Source: Linanthus parryae (Eukaryota > Streptophyta > Magnoliopsida > Ericales > Polemoniaceae). Taken from it: a stretch of DNA of 64,000 bases. The stretch lies in contig JALGPY010000006.1 of assembly GCA_023055425.1 (NCBI GenBank), positions 68,790,127 through 68,854,126 of the forward strand, given 5' to 3'. Under the pieces are notes generated by a model. That model saw only the letters and a program-made list of their open reading frames with translations. It did no database searches and was not told the DNA's origin. The number at the start of each line of letters is the position of its first letter. The first letter of the stretch is position 1. Positions 23,382-34,411 of this stretch are shown piece after piece. A program made the position numbers and the translations under genes.

Positions 23382-24941
23382 TCAGGGATAGTACTTCTTG
23401 ATCCAGCGCATGTTGATTGAACTCGGAGTTGAGGTTGTGCCGTGCAACCTTCGTATGCTGCAGTAGCCACTATCGAAGACTTCTGTGACTTCGAAGGGTC
23501 CTTCCCAATTAGCTGCGAACTTTGGGTGAGTTGCTTCTCGCATACAGTGGTCACATGCGCGCAAGACCAAGTCTCCGACCGCGAAATCTCTTCGCTGGAC
23601 CGTCTTGTTGTAGGCGCGAGCGATTCTTTCCTGGTACCGCTTGTTGGTCTTTTTGGCTTGTTCTCGCTTTTCTTCGAGCAAGACTAAGTCATGATCGCGT
23701 TGATTTTCATAGAGTGCATGGAAGGCCAGCCTTGCCGAATTGACTCTAACCTCCGCAGGTACTACAGCTTCGGCCCCATAACACAGTAGAAATGGCGAGG
23801 CCCCTGTGGGTGTTCTTGGAGAAGTTCTGTAGGCCCACAGAGCTATGCTTAGAGAGTCGGCCCACTTCTTGTGGTCATCCGCGACCATCTTGCTCAATAT
23901 TCTCAACAGCGTCTTGTTAGTTGCTTCGGCTTGTCCGTTTCCCTTTGGGTAATAAGGGGTAGAACATATCTGCCTGATATTGTACTCCGCTAATTTCGCA
24001 ACTACCTGGCGATTAACAAAAGGAGTACCGTTATCTGAAAGAATGGTGTTTGGGATTCCGAACCTGCATACGACGCTTTCCTGGATAAAGTTGACCACAG
24101 CCAGCGCATTTGCCGTCTTTAGTGGTATTGCTTCCACCCACTTGGTGAACAGCTCGGTTGCGGTGAGAATGAAATGGTTCCCGTGCGACGTCGGTCGGAT
24201 GGGACCGATGAAGTCCAAATCCCATGTGTGAAATGGCCATGGCGTCCCTAGTGCATGTAGATCCACAGCGGGAGCGTGCACTAGGTTCCCTTTGAATTGA
24301 CATTCCTGGCAGCGTCGTACTTTGGTGCGGCAATCGACCTCCATCGTGGGCCAGAAATACCCGATTGAGAGGAGCTGCCTGCATAATTTCGCACCTCCTT
24401 GGTGTTCCACCTGATGAGAAAGGTCCATGACTTCTTGCGCTTCTCTGTCGTCTAGACATCGCAGCAAGTTGCCCTCGTGACCTCTTCGCCAAAGTAGGTT
24501 TTCCTGTACCACATATCGAGACGCTTTCCTTTTCAATTTTTCGGCTTCCTTTCTCGATTCGGGCACGGTACCCTGGGTGAGGAAATCGAACAGTGGCTTC
24601 CTCCAGTCCGTGTCGTCATCGATTAGGGCGACGAGTAGAGAATCTTTGATTAGTGCGCAACTTTCGCACTTCCCTTGTATCAGGGCTGCAGCTGTTGACA
24701 TGTCTGGCCAATGAATGCCATATCTCTGAGCCTTTCTGTAGATTGACACCTCGCTTTCTTCGCAAGCGTGTTGGTGAATCTTTTCCAACAGCTGTTGTCC
24801 CTCTTGCTCGGAGACACATCGCATGAGTATTCCCCCAGGACCCTTGTAGTAAAGGGTGTTGTCGTGGATGCAGTATCCTTTTGTGAGTGCCCAGCTTTCG
24901 TTGCTGGTGCCCTTCGCAATAGCTTGCAAGATTGGTTTTCG
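23382..24941 (-). CDS. Element C integrase (frame continuous with RT, after an in-frame TAG)
   Basis: About 519 codons are open after the TAG at 24942-24944. The HHCC zinc region (HQVEHQGGAKLCRQL, then CRRCQECQ) is followed by the DDE core with all three acidic residues visible: HTWDLDFIGP, ILSDNGTPF and GNGQAEATNK. The C-terminal domain has the FAVGDLVLR and GPFEVTEVF segments. No chromodomain is present. The sequence begins RKPIL directly after the stop. Related elements usually have Trp before this motif, so TAG probably replaced TGG. Integrase inserts element cDNA into the host genome. Confidence 0.92.
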   Translation of the reverse strand, partial: RKPILQAIAKGTSNESWALTKGYCIHDNTLYYKGPGGILMRCVSEQEGQQLLEKIHQHACEESEVSIYRKAQRYGIHWPDMSTAAALIQGKCESCALIKDSLLVALIDDDTDWRKPLFDFLTQGTVPESRKEAEKLKRKASRYVVQENLLWRRGHEGNLLRCLDDREAQEVMDLSHQVEHQGGAKLCRQLLSIGYFWPTMEVDCRTKVRRCQECQFKGNLVHAPAVDLHALGTPWPFHTWDLDFIGPIRPTSHGNHFILTATELFTKWVEAIPLKTANALAVVNFIQESVVCRFGIPNTILSDNGTPFVNRQVVAKLAEYNIRQICSTPYYPKGNGQAEATNKTLLRILSKMVADDHKKWADSLSIALWAYRTSPRTPTGASPFLLCYGAEAVVPAEVRVNSARLAFHALYENQRDHDLVLLEEKREQAKKTNKRYQERIARAYNKTVQRRDFAVGDLVLRACDHCMREATHPKFAANWEGPFEVTEVFDSGYCSIRRLHGTTSTPSSINMRWIKKYYP

Positions 24942-24944
24942 CTA

Positions 24945-27107
24945 GTCTGCGTCATCCATGTGTTCGTCGTCGCACGCATCTTCTGTCAATGCCGACGATG
25001 TTCGCACTTCGATGGAAATCTTTGCGGGGCACTTGTCTATGCTGACCTTAGATCCCAGAGTTGCTAAGGCGTCTGCGTGCCTGTTTTCTGCTCGGGGCTT
25101 GTGCTCATACTTCACATCGCAGAATTGTTGCATCAGCTTCTGTACTACGGTGCGATAAGACAGGAGGTTGATCTCCTTCAAACCATATTCGCTCGAGGCT
25201 TGCTTAACAATCAGCTTGGAATCTCCCATGACTGTTAAGTTGCTCACTTCCAAAGCTTTCGCCGCACGGAGCCCCACAATGAGAGCCTCGTATTCCGCTT
25301 CGTTGTTTGTGACTGCGAAGTTGAGCTTTGCGGACATCTGTATGACTTCCCCATCTGGCTTTGTCAAGACTATCCCAATGCCTCCGCCTGTCCGGGTTGA
25401 CGAACCGTCGAAGTGGAGAGTCCAATAGGGCACGTCGATTACGTAGATCTCAGGGCCTTCGAGCTCTTCTTCGATCACGGGCTCATGGCTGTTATCGGGG
25501 AACTGTGCCAACAGATCTGCTACCGCCTGCGACTTGATCGCTCGTGGTCGCACACATGTGATATCGTATTGGGAAATGGTCATGTACCACTTCGCCAGTC
25601 TCCCTCCCGGAGTAGTGTGAGTTAGCAAGTATCTTATGGGGTCGCTCTTGGTGACCACTACTACTTTGTGTGATGCAAAATAGTGTTTCAACTTCTCTAT
25701 CACAAAGAATAAGGCAAGGCAATGACGTTCGATGTCCGTGTACCTCGACTCAGCAGGCTGCACGATGCGGGAGATGTAGTAGATAGGCCTCTCTTGGCCT
25801 TCATACTCTTGAGCCAAGAGCGCTCCTATAGATCTCCTTGTAGATGTCAGGTATAGCAGAAGCGGTGACCCCAGTTGAGGCGCGATCATTATCTTTGAGG
25901 ACGTGAGTAAATCCTTCAGCTTTCCGAATGCGGCTTCGTGCTCCGGAGCCCAGTTGTACGCGGCGTCCTTCTTGAGAAGAGTGCTGAAACAGCATGTGAT
26001 TTCGGCAATTGCTGGAATGAATCTCCGCAGATAGGATAGCTTTCCTAAAAATGTCTTCAATGCACTCTGATTATGGGGCGGCGTCATGCCAGTGATAGCT
26101 GATACTTTCGCGGGGTCGGGCTCTATCCCTTGGCGATGAACCACGCATCCCAAGAATTTCCCTGATGTCACCCCGAACGCGCATTTCATGGGATTCATCT
26201 TCAGTTGAAAGCGCCTGCATCTATTGAACACCTTTCGCAGATCTGCGAGGTGGTCTGCTTCGTGTTTGGATTTAACCACCAGGTCATCCACGTAGAATTC
26301 CACCTCTTTGTGCATCATGTCGTGAAATAGAGCCATCATGGCTCGCTGATAGGTCGCGCCCGCATTCTTAAGGCCGAACGGCATCACCGTGTAGTTGAAT
26401 ACCCCTACAGGAGTGATGAATGCAGTTTTCTGCGCATCTTCGGGATCCATCTTGATTTGATTGTACCCGCTGAAACCGTCCATGAAACTGAACATGCGAT
26501 GGCCTGCTGTTGAATCGATGAGCAAATCGATGTTGGGCAGTGGGAAATCGTCCTTAGGGCAGAAGCGGTTGAGATCTCGGAAGTCCACGCAGATGCGGAG
26601 CTGTCCGTTCTTCTTCACCACTGGCACGATGTTGGCCAGCCATGTGGGATGATGATTCGGCTCTATGAACTTGGCATCTAGGAGTTTGACAATCTCCTGC
26701 TTGATCTTGACGTTAAGCTCCGGCCTAAAGCTCCTCGTGCTCTGCTTGACCGGTTTAGACCCGGGGATGATGTCTAAACGGTGCATGGTGATGCTTGTAT
26801 CCAGACCTGGCATTTCATCATACTCCCATGCGAACACATCTTTGTATTCAGTTAGGAGCTGTAGCAGCCCTTGTTCTTCTTCGCTTGTGAGATCCGCGCT
26901 CAGGAAGACTGGCCTTTTCTTTTCCTCGTTCGGGCTGAGGAACACTTCCTTTAGCTCTTGCTTTTGCGGTCTTGGCCTGTCTTCCATGCATTCAGGCGCT
27001 TCTTTGAGTTTCTCGTCTGGAGTGCCTTGTGTTGGCTCTTCTGTCAGCGTAATTTGCTCGATTTGATTGATTTGCCCAGGGATATCCTCATGCCCGCGTG
27101 AGGACAT
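24945..27107 (-). CDS. Element C reverse transcriptase with gypsy RNase H and second (archaeal-type) RNase H
   Basis: The 721-codon frame holds RT motifs VDFRDLNRFCPKDDFPLPN, MFSFMDGFSGYNQI, MPFGLKNAGATYQRAM and catalytic YVDDLVVKS (residues 272-275). A first RNase H follows the RT connection. A second RNase H near residues 565-690 begins WTLHFDGSSTRTGGGIG and includes NNEAEYEALIVGL and MGDSKLIVKQ, the domain diagnostic of Tat elements. The ATG at 27107 is in the same frame as gag, five codons after its TGA. The protein copies element RNA into DNA. Confidence 0.93.
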
Positions 27108-27119
27108 CCCCGCGCACCT

Positions 27120-29753
27120 TCATATGCGGTAGCACTTCTTCCCATTGGCGTAGAAGCTCTCTATCTCCTTGCCCTCGGGGTCATGCTTTGCGATCCTCTT
27201 CAGAGTGTACACGTTCTTTCGATGATATGCGATACGCGGCGCCTCTTCGCGTGTAGGCGGCTTTTCCTCGGCATCTTCCCTCGTCACCATTACCCCTGCA
27301 GGCGATTGGTCCTTGATGTCCTCCCAGAGAGGCAAAGGAGTAGGGTTGAATGGTCCGAGTGTTTGCTCGTCTGCCATCTCGGTGAACCACACCGCCTCGC
27401 TGAGATGTGCTTCGTCCAAATTGAACGGGTTTGTCGAAGCCGGTATCTCGACTATTCTGTCGTTCCAGATAGCTTTCATAACCTGGTGAGCCGTCGAAGG
27501 GACTGCGTCGAAGCGATGAATCCAGGCTCGACCTATAATCATGTGGTATGTGGTGTTCGCGTCTATGACATAGAACTTTGCTGAGCACTTGATTTTGCCA
27601 ATCTGAACGCCCAGGCGGACCCATCCGATCGTCATTCTAGAGTCGCTGCCGAATCCCACCAGCGGAGATGGACGCCTGACTACCTTATGTTCGGGGATCC
27701 CTGCTAGCCTCAGTGTGTGGAGCGGAACGACGTTGACCGCTGCTCCTCCATCGACGAACGCTCGTTTGAACTCGACGCCATTGACGATGGCGGTCACGTA
27801 CAGAGGTCTCTGGTGGCTCGCATCCGTCTTCTTGTCCCTGGCAGAAAAGGTCATAATCTTTTCCATAGAGCGGGATGCCCTGATGACTTTCCCGTTGGAG
27901 ACTACAAGGTCCTCCTCGTAGTCCTCTGCTATTCTCAAAATTGCTTTCGTCATATCAGTCCGGCACTTCTCGGAGAAGTTCATCTCGTCGAAGAATTTGT
28001 TGAAGCCATGCGACCCTTTCATGCGGTCGGCACGTTCATCCTCTGTGTCCATGCTATAGTCTTCGTCTTCATGGACCTCGGCGACGATGGGCAGACCATC
28101 ATCTGCGACTTCTTCCAAGTCGACGATTGAGATCATGGCGACTTCTTTGCCCTTCGAGCCCGATTCCGCATGCGCGGGAAGCGGGTTGTTGCGCACGTCC
28201 TTCCGGTGATCGCTGACGATGAGTTCGCCGTTCTTCATCTTCTGATCGAACGCGAACCTGAGTTTCTTACACTCGGCGGTGGGATGCATGACCTTGCCGT
28301 GGTACTCGCACCACTTAGGGTCCCTCACCATCTCCTTGGAGGGTGTTTTCTCGAGTGGTGGCAGGACGCCGTCCTTGCGCCACTGTTTGCAGAGGTCACT
28401 TGCTTCCTCTACCGAGCATGGCAGAGGCGGTACATCGAAATTCGCAACCTTCGCTTGTTTCTGGGGTGAAACTGTATTGACCTCAGCTTCGCGTCCCCGC
28501 TTGTAGCTAAACCTTCCGATCTTGTAAGTGGGGCCGCTCGCAGGTCGCTCTGGAGCGCTCTTCTTTTTTTGTCTCTCGACTATGGGCTCGATGTTCTTCG
28601 TGCATTTTAGCTTTGAAAACGTAGGTGTTTGCAGATTGATGAGCATACCTTTGTATTCATCTCGCATGCATTGCAAGCATATCTCTACGAGACGGCTTTC
28701 GGGCATTGGATCTTTGCACTCCAAGGATTTCGCTCTGAATTTCTTGATAAAGGTGATTCCGTCCTCTTCGCGCTTCTGGTACATCCGTGAGAGATGGATC
28801 ATCGTCACCTTTTCTTCCATCTGGAAGAACTTGGTATAGAACTTCTGGACCATGTCGTCCCAAGTCTTCACGGATCCGGCCTCCAATGTTCGGTACCATT
28901 TGTATGCTACGTTCCCAAGAGACTTTGGGAACTCTCGCATCAGCAGTTTGGGATCAGCTCCGTATGGACCCATGACATCAATGAAACGCATGACATGCTC
29001 ATGAGCGTTCCCGTTGACGTCCTCGAACTTATCCCATTTAGGGGCCTTGTACCCCACCGGGTTAGGCATGAGATAGATCTCTCGTGGAATGGGTGGATCG
29101 TTGTCTAACTTCGGGATAATGGTATCCGCGAATGACTGATGAGCCAGAATAGTGTCCACACGCTTCTGCAAAGACGTCATGCATTCTGGAATGCTCCCCT
29201 CGGTAGTTGACGGAGGGGTTGCCGTGGGCGGTGGCGACACATACGCCGCTGGAGGATTGGGAGCATACTGACTGCCCGCATTTCCCCAGATCATCGTTGG
29301 GGGAGGTAAAGGGTATTGCAGAGTTGGGTTGGACGCCAAAGCCGATGGCTGAGGAGCGTGAGCAGCAGGAGGCAGCATCTGTGCCGTTGATCCCTGAACC
29401 GAAGGCAGCTGTGTAGCTGACGGTGGAGTCTGCAGATGAGGGTTGGGAGGTGTGGCTGACACTCCCAATCCTGGAGCGGTAGGGGTTCCTCCTCCCTGAG
29501 GGATAGCGGTGGCTGGTGGAGGATTCGGCGCAAGGGTGCCCAGAACGGCCAAGATTTGTTCTAATTGCGCAGATTGAGACTTGAGAGCTTTCGCCTGACT
29601 TTGGACAGTAGCGTCCAAAGACTCTAACGTCGGTGCTTTGCCGGGAGTCGTTGGAGTACGGCGGGTCTCGTCTCCTGAGGGAGTTTCGGTGGAAGGCGAT
29701 CGGTTGCTGACATCATCCTCCTGAGACATGGTTGCTTTTGTTGGTAAGTTCAC
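27120..29753 (-). CDS. Element C Gag-protease
   Basis: An intact 877-codon ORF begins shortly after the PBS. Residues 45-75 are coiled coil-like and 76-190 are Pro/Thr-rich. The retrotransposon gag domain is at about 240-395 (WDKFEDVNGNAHEHVMRF, YKWYRTLEAGSVKTWDDM). A CX2H-type knuckle, CEYHGKVMHPTAEC, is at 482-495. A retropepsin-like protease spans about 645-780, with FVDGGAAVNVV as active site (D668), the D-G-G form seen in several plant gypsy elements. An alternative Met lies at residue 9. The frame ends in TGA at 27120-27122, and RT continues in the same frame. The stop may be natural, for readthrough or reinitiation, or mutational. Confidence 0.93.
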   Translation of the reverse strand: MNLPTKATMSQEDDVSNRSPSTETPSGDETRRTPTTPGKAPTLESLDATVQSQAKALKSQSAQLEQILAVLGTLAPNPPPATAIPQGGGTPTAPGLGVSATPPNPHLQTPPSATQLPSVQGSTAQMLPPAAHAPQPSALASNPTLQYPLPPPTMIWGNAGSQYAPNPPAAYVSPPPTATPPSTTEGSIPECMTSLQKRVDTILAHQSFADTIIPKLDNDPPIPREIYLMPNPVGYKAPKWDKFEDVNGNAHEHVMRFIDVMGPYGADPKLLMREFPKSLGNVAYKWYRTLEAGSVKTWDDMVQKFYTKFFQMEEKVTMIHLSRMYQKREEDGITFIKKFRAKSLECKDPMPESRLVEICLQCMRDEYKGMLINLQTPTFSKLKCTKNIEPIVERQKKKSAPERPASGPTYKIGRFSYKRGREAEVNTVSPQKQAKVANFDVPPLPCSVEEASDLCKQWRKDGVLPPLEKTPSKEMVRDPKWCEYHGKVMHPTAECKKLRFAFDQKMKNGELIVSDHRKDVRNNPLPAHAESGSKGKEVAMISIVDLEEVADDGLPIVAEVHEDEDYSMDTEDERADRMKGSHGFNKFFDEMNFSEKCRTDMTKAILRIAEDYEEDLVVSNGKVIRASRSMEKIMTFSARDKKTDASHQRPLYVTAIVNGVEFKRAFVDGGAAVNVVPLHTLRLAGIPEHKVVRRPSPLVGFGSDSRMTIGWVRLGVQIGKIKCSAKFYVIDANTTYHMIIGRAWIHRFDAVPSTAHQVMKAIWNDRIVEIPASTNPFNLDEAHLSEAVWFTEMADEQTLGPFNPTPLPLWEDIKDQSPAGVMVTREDAEEKPPTREEAPRIAYHRKNVYTLKRIAKHDPEGKEIESFYANGKKCYRI

Positions 29754-29769
29754 GTCGGGTTCACCAAAA
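29748..29769 (-). other. Candidate primer binding site of element C
   Basis: Directly inside the 5' LTR the minus strand reads TTTTGGTGAACCCGACGTG. TGGTGAACCCGACGTG has the form of a tRNA 3'-end complement starting TGG. Element E has TTTGATAAACCCGGCGTG at the same place. I cannot name the tRNA with certainty. Confidence 0.6.
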
Positions 29770-30395
29770 TGTGCACAAGAGATTCCGGCGGGGAGACCTC
29801 CGTGTGCACCGTGTGTAGTGGATCAAGGATCGCACAGGAAGAGTGGGGTTGTCTGTAGGGAGAGAGTAAGTCAATAGCAATGTCTGAGAGAGAGACAGAG
29901 GTTTGGCAGAGCTTCCGCGTATGGCAGTGTGTCCCCCTTTGTATGGAAAGGTTGACGATCTATATATACTGGAGAACGTGACCGTTGTAGGGTGGTTAAT
30001 GCGCCCATTAATGGCGGCTTAATTAGCTTAACCATAACGGCACGTCCGTCCGAGTATATAGGGACCGTTAGAGCACGTGGTGCGCGAATACCGGAACCGT
30101 TACGAGGTTGACCGGGTTTGACCGGATTGACCGGGTTTATGGAGCTCGTGCCATAAATCTCTCAAAACAGTTACTAAAGGTCGCGTGCGGGCTTGGCTCG
30201 CACGCGACAGGGCTTACTCTAGCCTCCAAACCACTAAGTCCCTACAAGTCCCGTGCAGTGGTATGCGAGGGCTCTGTCTCGCAGCCCCCACATGGATCAG
30301 CTCGGCTGGTGATCCAGTGTGTATGGAACACAATATGGTGTGCTGGATGGCTGCCACGTGGCCAAGATCTGTCATGTCAGAAAGCAGTATCTACA
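29770..30395 (-). repeat. 5' LTR of element C (right side)
   Basis: This 626-bp LTR is the partner of 15071-15696, followed by the target duplication ccagg at 30396-30400. It lies immediately upstream of gag on the minus strand and should carry the element promoter. Confidence 0.96.
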
Positions 30396-30400
30396 CCAGG

Positions 30401-30879
30401 ATAGACAGAAGTCTTACGCTGATCAGAAAAGAAGACCGTTAGAATTTCAAGTTGGAGAAAAAGCATTTCTTAAAGTATCACCGACAAAGGGAGTCATGAG
30501 GTTCAATCAGAAAGGAAATTTGAGCCCGAAATTCATTGGACCATATGATGTTATAGAGAAGATTGGAGAAGTGGCTTATCGATTGGATTTACCATCGAAT
30601 TTGGGTCGTGTTCATAATGTATTTCATGTATCGCAGCTGAAGAAGTATATGCCTGATGCATCTCATGTATTAGATCCCGAACCAGTAGAACTGGACCCGT
30701 CTTTGAGTTATGAAGAACATCCTAACAAGATTTTAGACACCAAGACAAGGAACACCCGTAACAAGAGTGTCAAGATTGTAAAAGTTTTATGGACAAACCA
30801 CCTCACTGAAGAGGCAACTTGGGAAGCGGAGGATGATTTGAGGAAGAAGTACCCTCACATGTTTGACGAGGTACCTTGA
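30401..30879 (+). pseudogene. Element B integrase C-terminus with chromodomain (3' part of the split gene)
   Basis: Reading resumes after element C with DRQKSYADQKRRPLEF and the GPY/F-type segment LSPKFIGPYDVIEKIG. HNVFHVSQLKKY follows, then a C-terminal chromodomain (VKIVKVLWTNHLTEEATW, EDDLRKKYPHMF) at about 30765-30865, stopping at 30877-30879. Chromodomains of chromovirus integrases can steer insertion to particular chromatin. This half is open, but cut off from the catalytic core by 15.3 kb. Confidence 0.92.
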
Positions 30880-31125
30880 GTTACGAGGACGTCACTCCTC
30901 TAAGGGAGAGAGGATGTAATCCTTCGATTTTTAGTACAATACTACTTATAGTATATTGCATATCATACATGACCTTAGCTTGCGTTTAGTTGTTGTACCA
31001 TTGAGGGAAGGTTCATACCTTATTGAGGTTAAGAGTTTAGTTTACACTTCAAGGACAAATTCTCATTAAGGAGGGAGGTTTTTGTTTAAACTTCGAGGAC
31101 GAAGTTCTCTTTAAGGAGGGAAGGA
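30880..31125 (+). other. 3' untranslated region and polypurine tract of element B
   Basis: No coding sequence. A direct repeat, CTTCGAGGACGAAGTTCTC / CTTCAAGGACAAATTCTC, occurs at about 31045-31110. The tract TTAAGGAGGGAAGGA at 31111-31125 lies against the 3' LTR. Confidence 0.8.
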
Positions 31126-33450
31126 TGAAATACCCCGTTTTGTGATTACGGGTATTTTGTGATATTATTATAAGTGTTGGGAAGTTAATTTAATTGTAGA
31201 GAGTTAATTATAATTCTTTGAGAGTTTGGGGGCAACTTTGTGACTTTAATCAAAGGTTTTAGTGTCTTTTATTTGAGTTTGGGGGAGGTGTTTGTCTTTT
31301 GGCAAAACTAAGGGGGAATAAGTGTATTTTGACCTAACTTTTCTTCCTACGTAAAAGTTTCCTAATTCAAGAGGGTTTCCTACTTATGAAGTTGATTTTC
31401 TTTCCAACTCATAAAACCCTCACTCTCCCTATTTTTTCTAATCTCTCTCACGTCTCCCTCACTCTACCCGTCCCTCTCTCACTCTCTCTCGTCTCTCTCT
31501 TGTGACCGACGGCAGCCAACCCACCGCCGCCGCCGCTCTCTCTCTTTTTCCGTTGAGGTAATTTCTTCTCTCTCTCTCTATTTTTCTCTTTTCTTTCTTT
31601 CTCTTTTCTTTTCTTTCTTTCTTTCTCTCTCTCCGTCCGTCTCTCTCTTCGTCCGCCTCCATGGGCGGCGGGTTTGAGGTAGTTTTGTTTCTTCTTTTCT
31701 TTTCTCTTGTTGATCTCTTATTCTTGTGATTACTTGTTCATGATTCATGTATGTTGCATGTAATATTTAAATTTCAGTTTGTTATTGTTAGGATCATTGT
31801 TCATGAATTCGTAGGATTGATAATCAAGTTTTAGGGTTTATCTTGTTCTTGGGTGTTGGGAAGAAACCCTAGTTTGGAAGAGAAGTTTGATTGAATGATT
31901 TGGGTGTTTGAATGACCATAGTAGGTGGATAACAATCTGATTTGAATGTGGGAATCATGTTATATTAGGTTTAGTATGAATATAGGATGAACTAGATGCT
32001 TGGGGAAAAAGTTTCATGAAGATTGACAATTCCCGTATTGATATTTTGAATGAAGTTGGAAACTTGAAACTAGTGTAACTTTTGATTCAGGAATCGAAAT
32101 TAAGATCCGTGTGAGGCTAAACTTATTATTTCGAACGTTTTGTAACCAATGGAACTGTTTTTATACCATGATCTGTTTGGGAAAATGGAGTAATAGATTT
32201 GGTGGAGTTATGATAGATTATGTATGCTTTAGGTTAGGGGATTTTGAAGCAAAGCTTTGGGTCTTATTTTGAAGTATGAATTGAGTGATATGTTGGGAAA
32301 GTGTTAGAACCCTAAACCATTGACTATCATATGCATGTAATTAGTATAGCAAGTATATTGCTAGAATAATTGTTTGATTAGAATATTGTTACGTGTAGGT
32401 AACGCGTTCGTCGACGACGAGTACGTAGAGTATGTTGACTGAGTTGCTATAGTTAGATTTGCTTTGAGGTAAGTAAATATGCCAAGCCTAGTGTTCTTAT
32501 CTCTTTCGTGTCAAACGAATTCTTGTATTTCTTTACGTCTCAAAATGTGTTTATGTGATGTGACATGCAAATATGTGATTTCTACTTGATAAATGCTTTT
32601 CTTGGAAATATCACCATGATAATGATAATGCATTAATACATAAAGTGGAATAGTTGTGCGGGAACATTTATTATTATTGTGGTATGGTTACCATTGGCAT
32701 TGGACGGTTTCATCTCCGTCTTCCGTTTCAATTTATTTTTATTTAATCCGGTTGCAAGTCGCCGGATAGCTCCCTGTACTCACTCCTCTGGACGTTAGAT
32801 TCTTTGGGGGTGTCGACACTTAAGTTCTTGGATGCTTGCGAGATGGTTTTGTTTCCCCCGTCACAACGAATTAATAATGGATTTTTTTTGGTTTTGTTAA
32901 CGGAAAGAAGTTAACGTGATGGATTTTGGATTTTCCTAATGATTATGGAAATGGATTTAGAAATATTATGGAATTGGGAACTCTTATTTTTTAATACAAG
33001 AGTCAACTTTATTACTGTTGTGTTTGCGAAAAACTCTTACTTATAAATGAGTCATTGTTTTATAACTATCTCATCATCGTTGTACATGTTTGGATGTTTA
33101 TTTACCAGTATTTCATGCTGATTTTGTACTGTGGTGTTTCTTTTTGATTCCACACCATAGGTGTAGAGGATGGTTATCTGGCGTAGAAGGGGATGCGCAT
33201 CACATGGAATAATAGTAGTAGTATTTTACTTGAATTTGAATTCTTTAGTAGTTTAAACACTTTAGTTGTTATGCCGGTTTGTGGCTAGGATGGTGATTTT
33301 TAATAATGCAATGTTTCAATTGGATTTAATTATTATTGTGGATGTTTTGTGCTTGCGAACCATGTTATAAAATCTCCTCGTATCCGGGCTCCTCTCGGGT
33401 ACGGAGTGACATCCCCGGGTCTCCGGCTTGGGCCATTTGGGGGTGTTACA
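31126..33450 (+). repeat. 3' LTR of element B
   Basis: This 2325-bp LTR matches 7237-9544. It is longer mainly because of a short duplication in the CT-rich tract near 31630-31655. It ends GTTACA, followed by the target duplication taata at 33451-33455. Confidence 0.95.
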
Positions 33451-33455
33451 TAATA

Positions 33456-34411
33456 TAGCTACTACCTCTAAGAAGTTAACTCATTATGTGTCAACTGTTG
33501 AACCCAAAATATTGTTTACTATCCTGATGAGATGTGTGGTACCGAAAGAAAACTCTAAGGAATTGATATTTTATAGGGTGTTGTATCTAATGTACTTGGT
33601 TATGCATGGACATGAGATTGATCTGCCAAGCATTATAATGGAACACATGCTCTACTGTTGTACCAAGAACAGGAAACATCCTCTACCATATGCCAACCTC
33701 CTCCCATTTTTCTTTCACCATCTAGAAATACCCGTTGAAAAGGAAGAGCAAAGAATTGGAATTGTGAAAACCAGTGAAGGAGAATGGAAATTTTAATCAA
33801 AAATTTATGTTGATGAGTTGAAGGCCAATAAGTTTTCAAAGCCTAAATCCTTAACCACTCCAGTAGTCCTAACTTCTACCACTCATGACCAATCTCAAGC
33901 TCTTCAGAAGCTGTACTTCATTGAAAATGAAATAGATGAGGTAAATCAAGGACAATATCAGCTGAGTACTGAATAGATTAAGTACATGATTGAGAGTGTT
34001 TTCAAGAGCATCAATTTGGTACATGTGGAAGAAGAGGAAACTCAAGCTCCAGAAGGTTCAAGGAAGTCAGGGTCTACCAAAGACCTATTTGATGAGCAGA
34101 GTACTGGGGATAAAGCTATTGGGGATAAGGATTCTAGGGCCAAGGTGGATGAATATAAGGAACCTAGTAATGAAGGAAGTGTTGACTTAGGGTTGCTGAT
34201 CAGAGAAGCTCTACAACAGATAAAACCAAAGGTAAAAGTTCCAGCAATTGTCAACTCACATGATCAGTTTGAGGATGATGTGATAACTGATGAGCCTGAT
34301 GAAGAAGTTGCACAAGAAGAGGATCAACAAGAGAATGAGGAAGAAGAAAGTGATCAAGAAGATGTTGCAGGTCCTAATACAGCTGAAGATCCAAAATCTT
34401 TAAGTTTTTGA
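33456..34411 (+). pseudogene. Element A 3' extra ORF, 3' half
   Basis: One frame runs 33456-34411 with two in-frame stops, TAA at 33794 and TAG at 33973. The first part (SKKLTHYVSTVEPKILFTIL, HGHEIDLPSIIMEHM, HPLPYANLLPFFFHHL) resembles the putative plant transposon-protein domain of Sirevirus extra ORFs. The end is acidic and disordered. It joins the 5' half across element B when the second taata copy is removed. Confidence 0.65.

Larger units (their letters stand above)
15071..30395 (-). mobile_element. Element C: young Tat/Retand-like Ty3/gypsy element with antisense accessory gene
   Basis: LTRs of 626 bp (15071-15696 and 29770-30395) start TGTGCACAAG and end TATCTACA on the plus strand and differ at three positions by eye. 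The target duplication ccagg is exact (15066-15070 and 30396-30400). gag-protease, RT with two RNase H domains, and integrase read on the minus strand in one frame interrupted by two stop codons. The second, archaeal-type RNase H defines the Tat lineage. Between integrase and the left LTR lie a 54-bp tandem array and an antisense gene on the plus strand, as in Retand and Ogre-like elements. Confidence 0.94.
7237..33450 (+). mobile_element. Element B: Tekay/Del-like Ty3/gypsy chromovirus, non-autonomous, disrupted by element C
   Basis: It is bounded by 2.3-kb LTRs that start TGAAATACCCCG and end GTTACA, flanked by the 5-bp duplication taata (7232-7236 and 33451-33455). Inside are a tRNA-Met primer binding site, an H3-tail-like accessory ORF, gag, RT, RNase H, integrase and a terminal chromodomain, all on the plus strand. 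A deletion between gag and RT removed the gag zinc knuckle and protease. Element C interrupts the integrase at 15070. The long LTRs and chromodomain suggest the Tekay/Del lineage. Confidence 0.93.

Noticed and set aside
6474..34411. Interpreting the extra ORF of element A as a true viral envelope gene
   Set aside because: No signal peptide, transmembrane segment or fusion motif is visible; only its position recalls an envelope gene.
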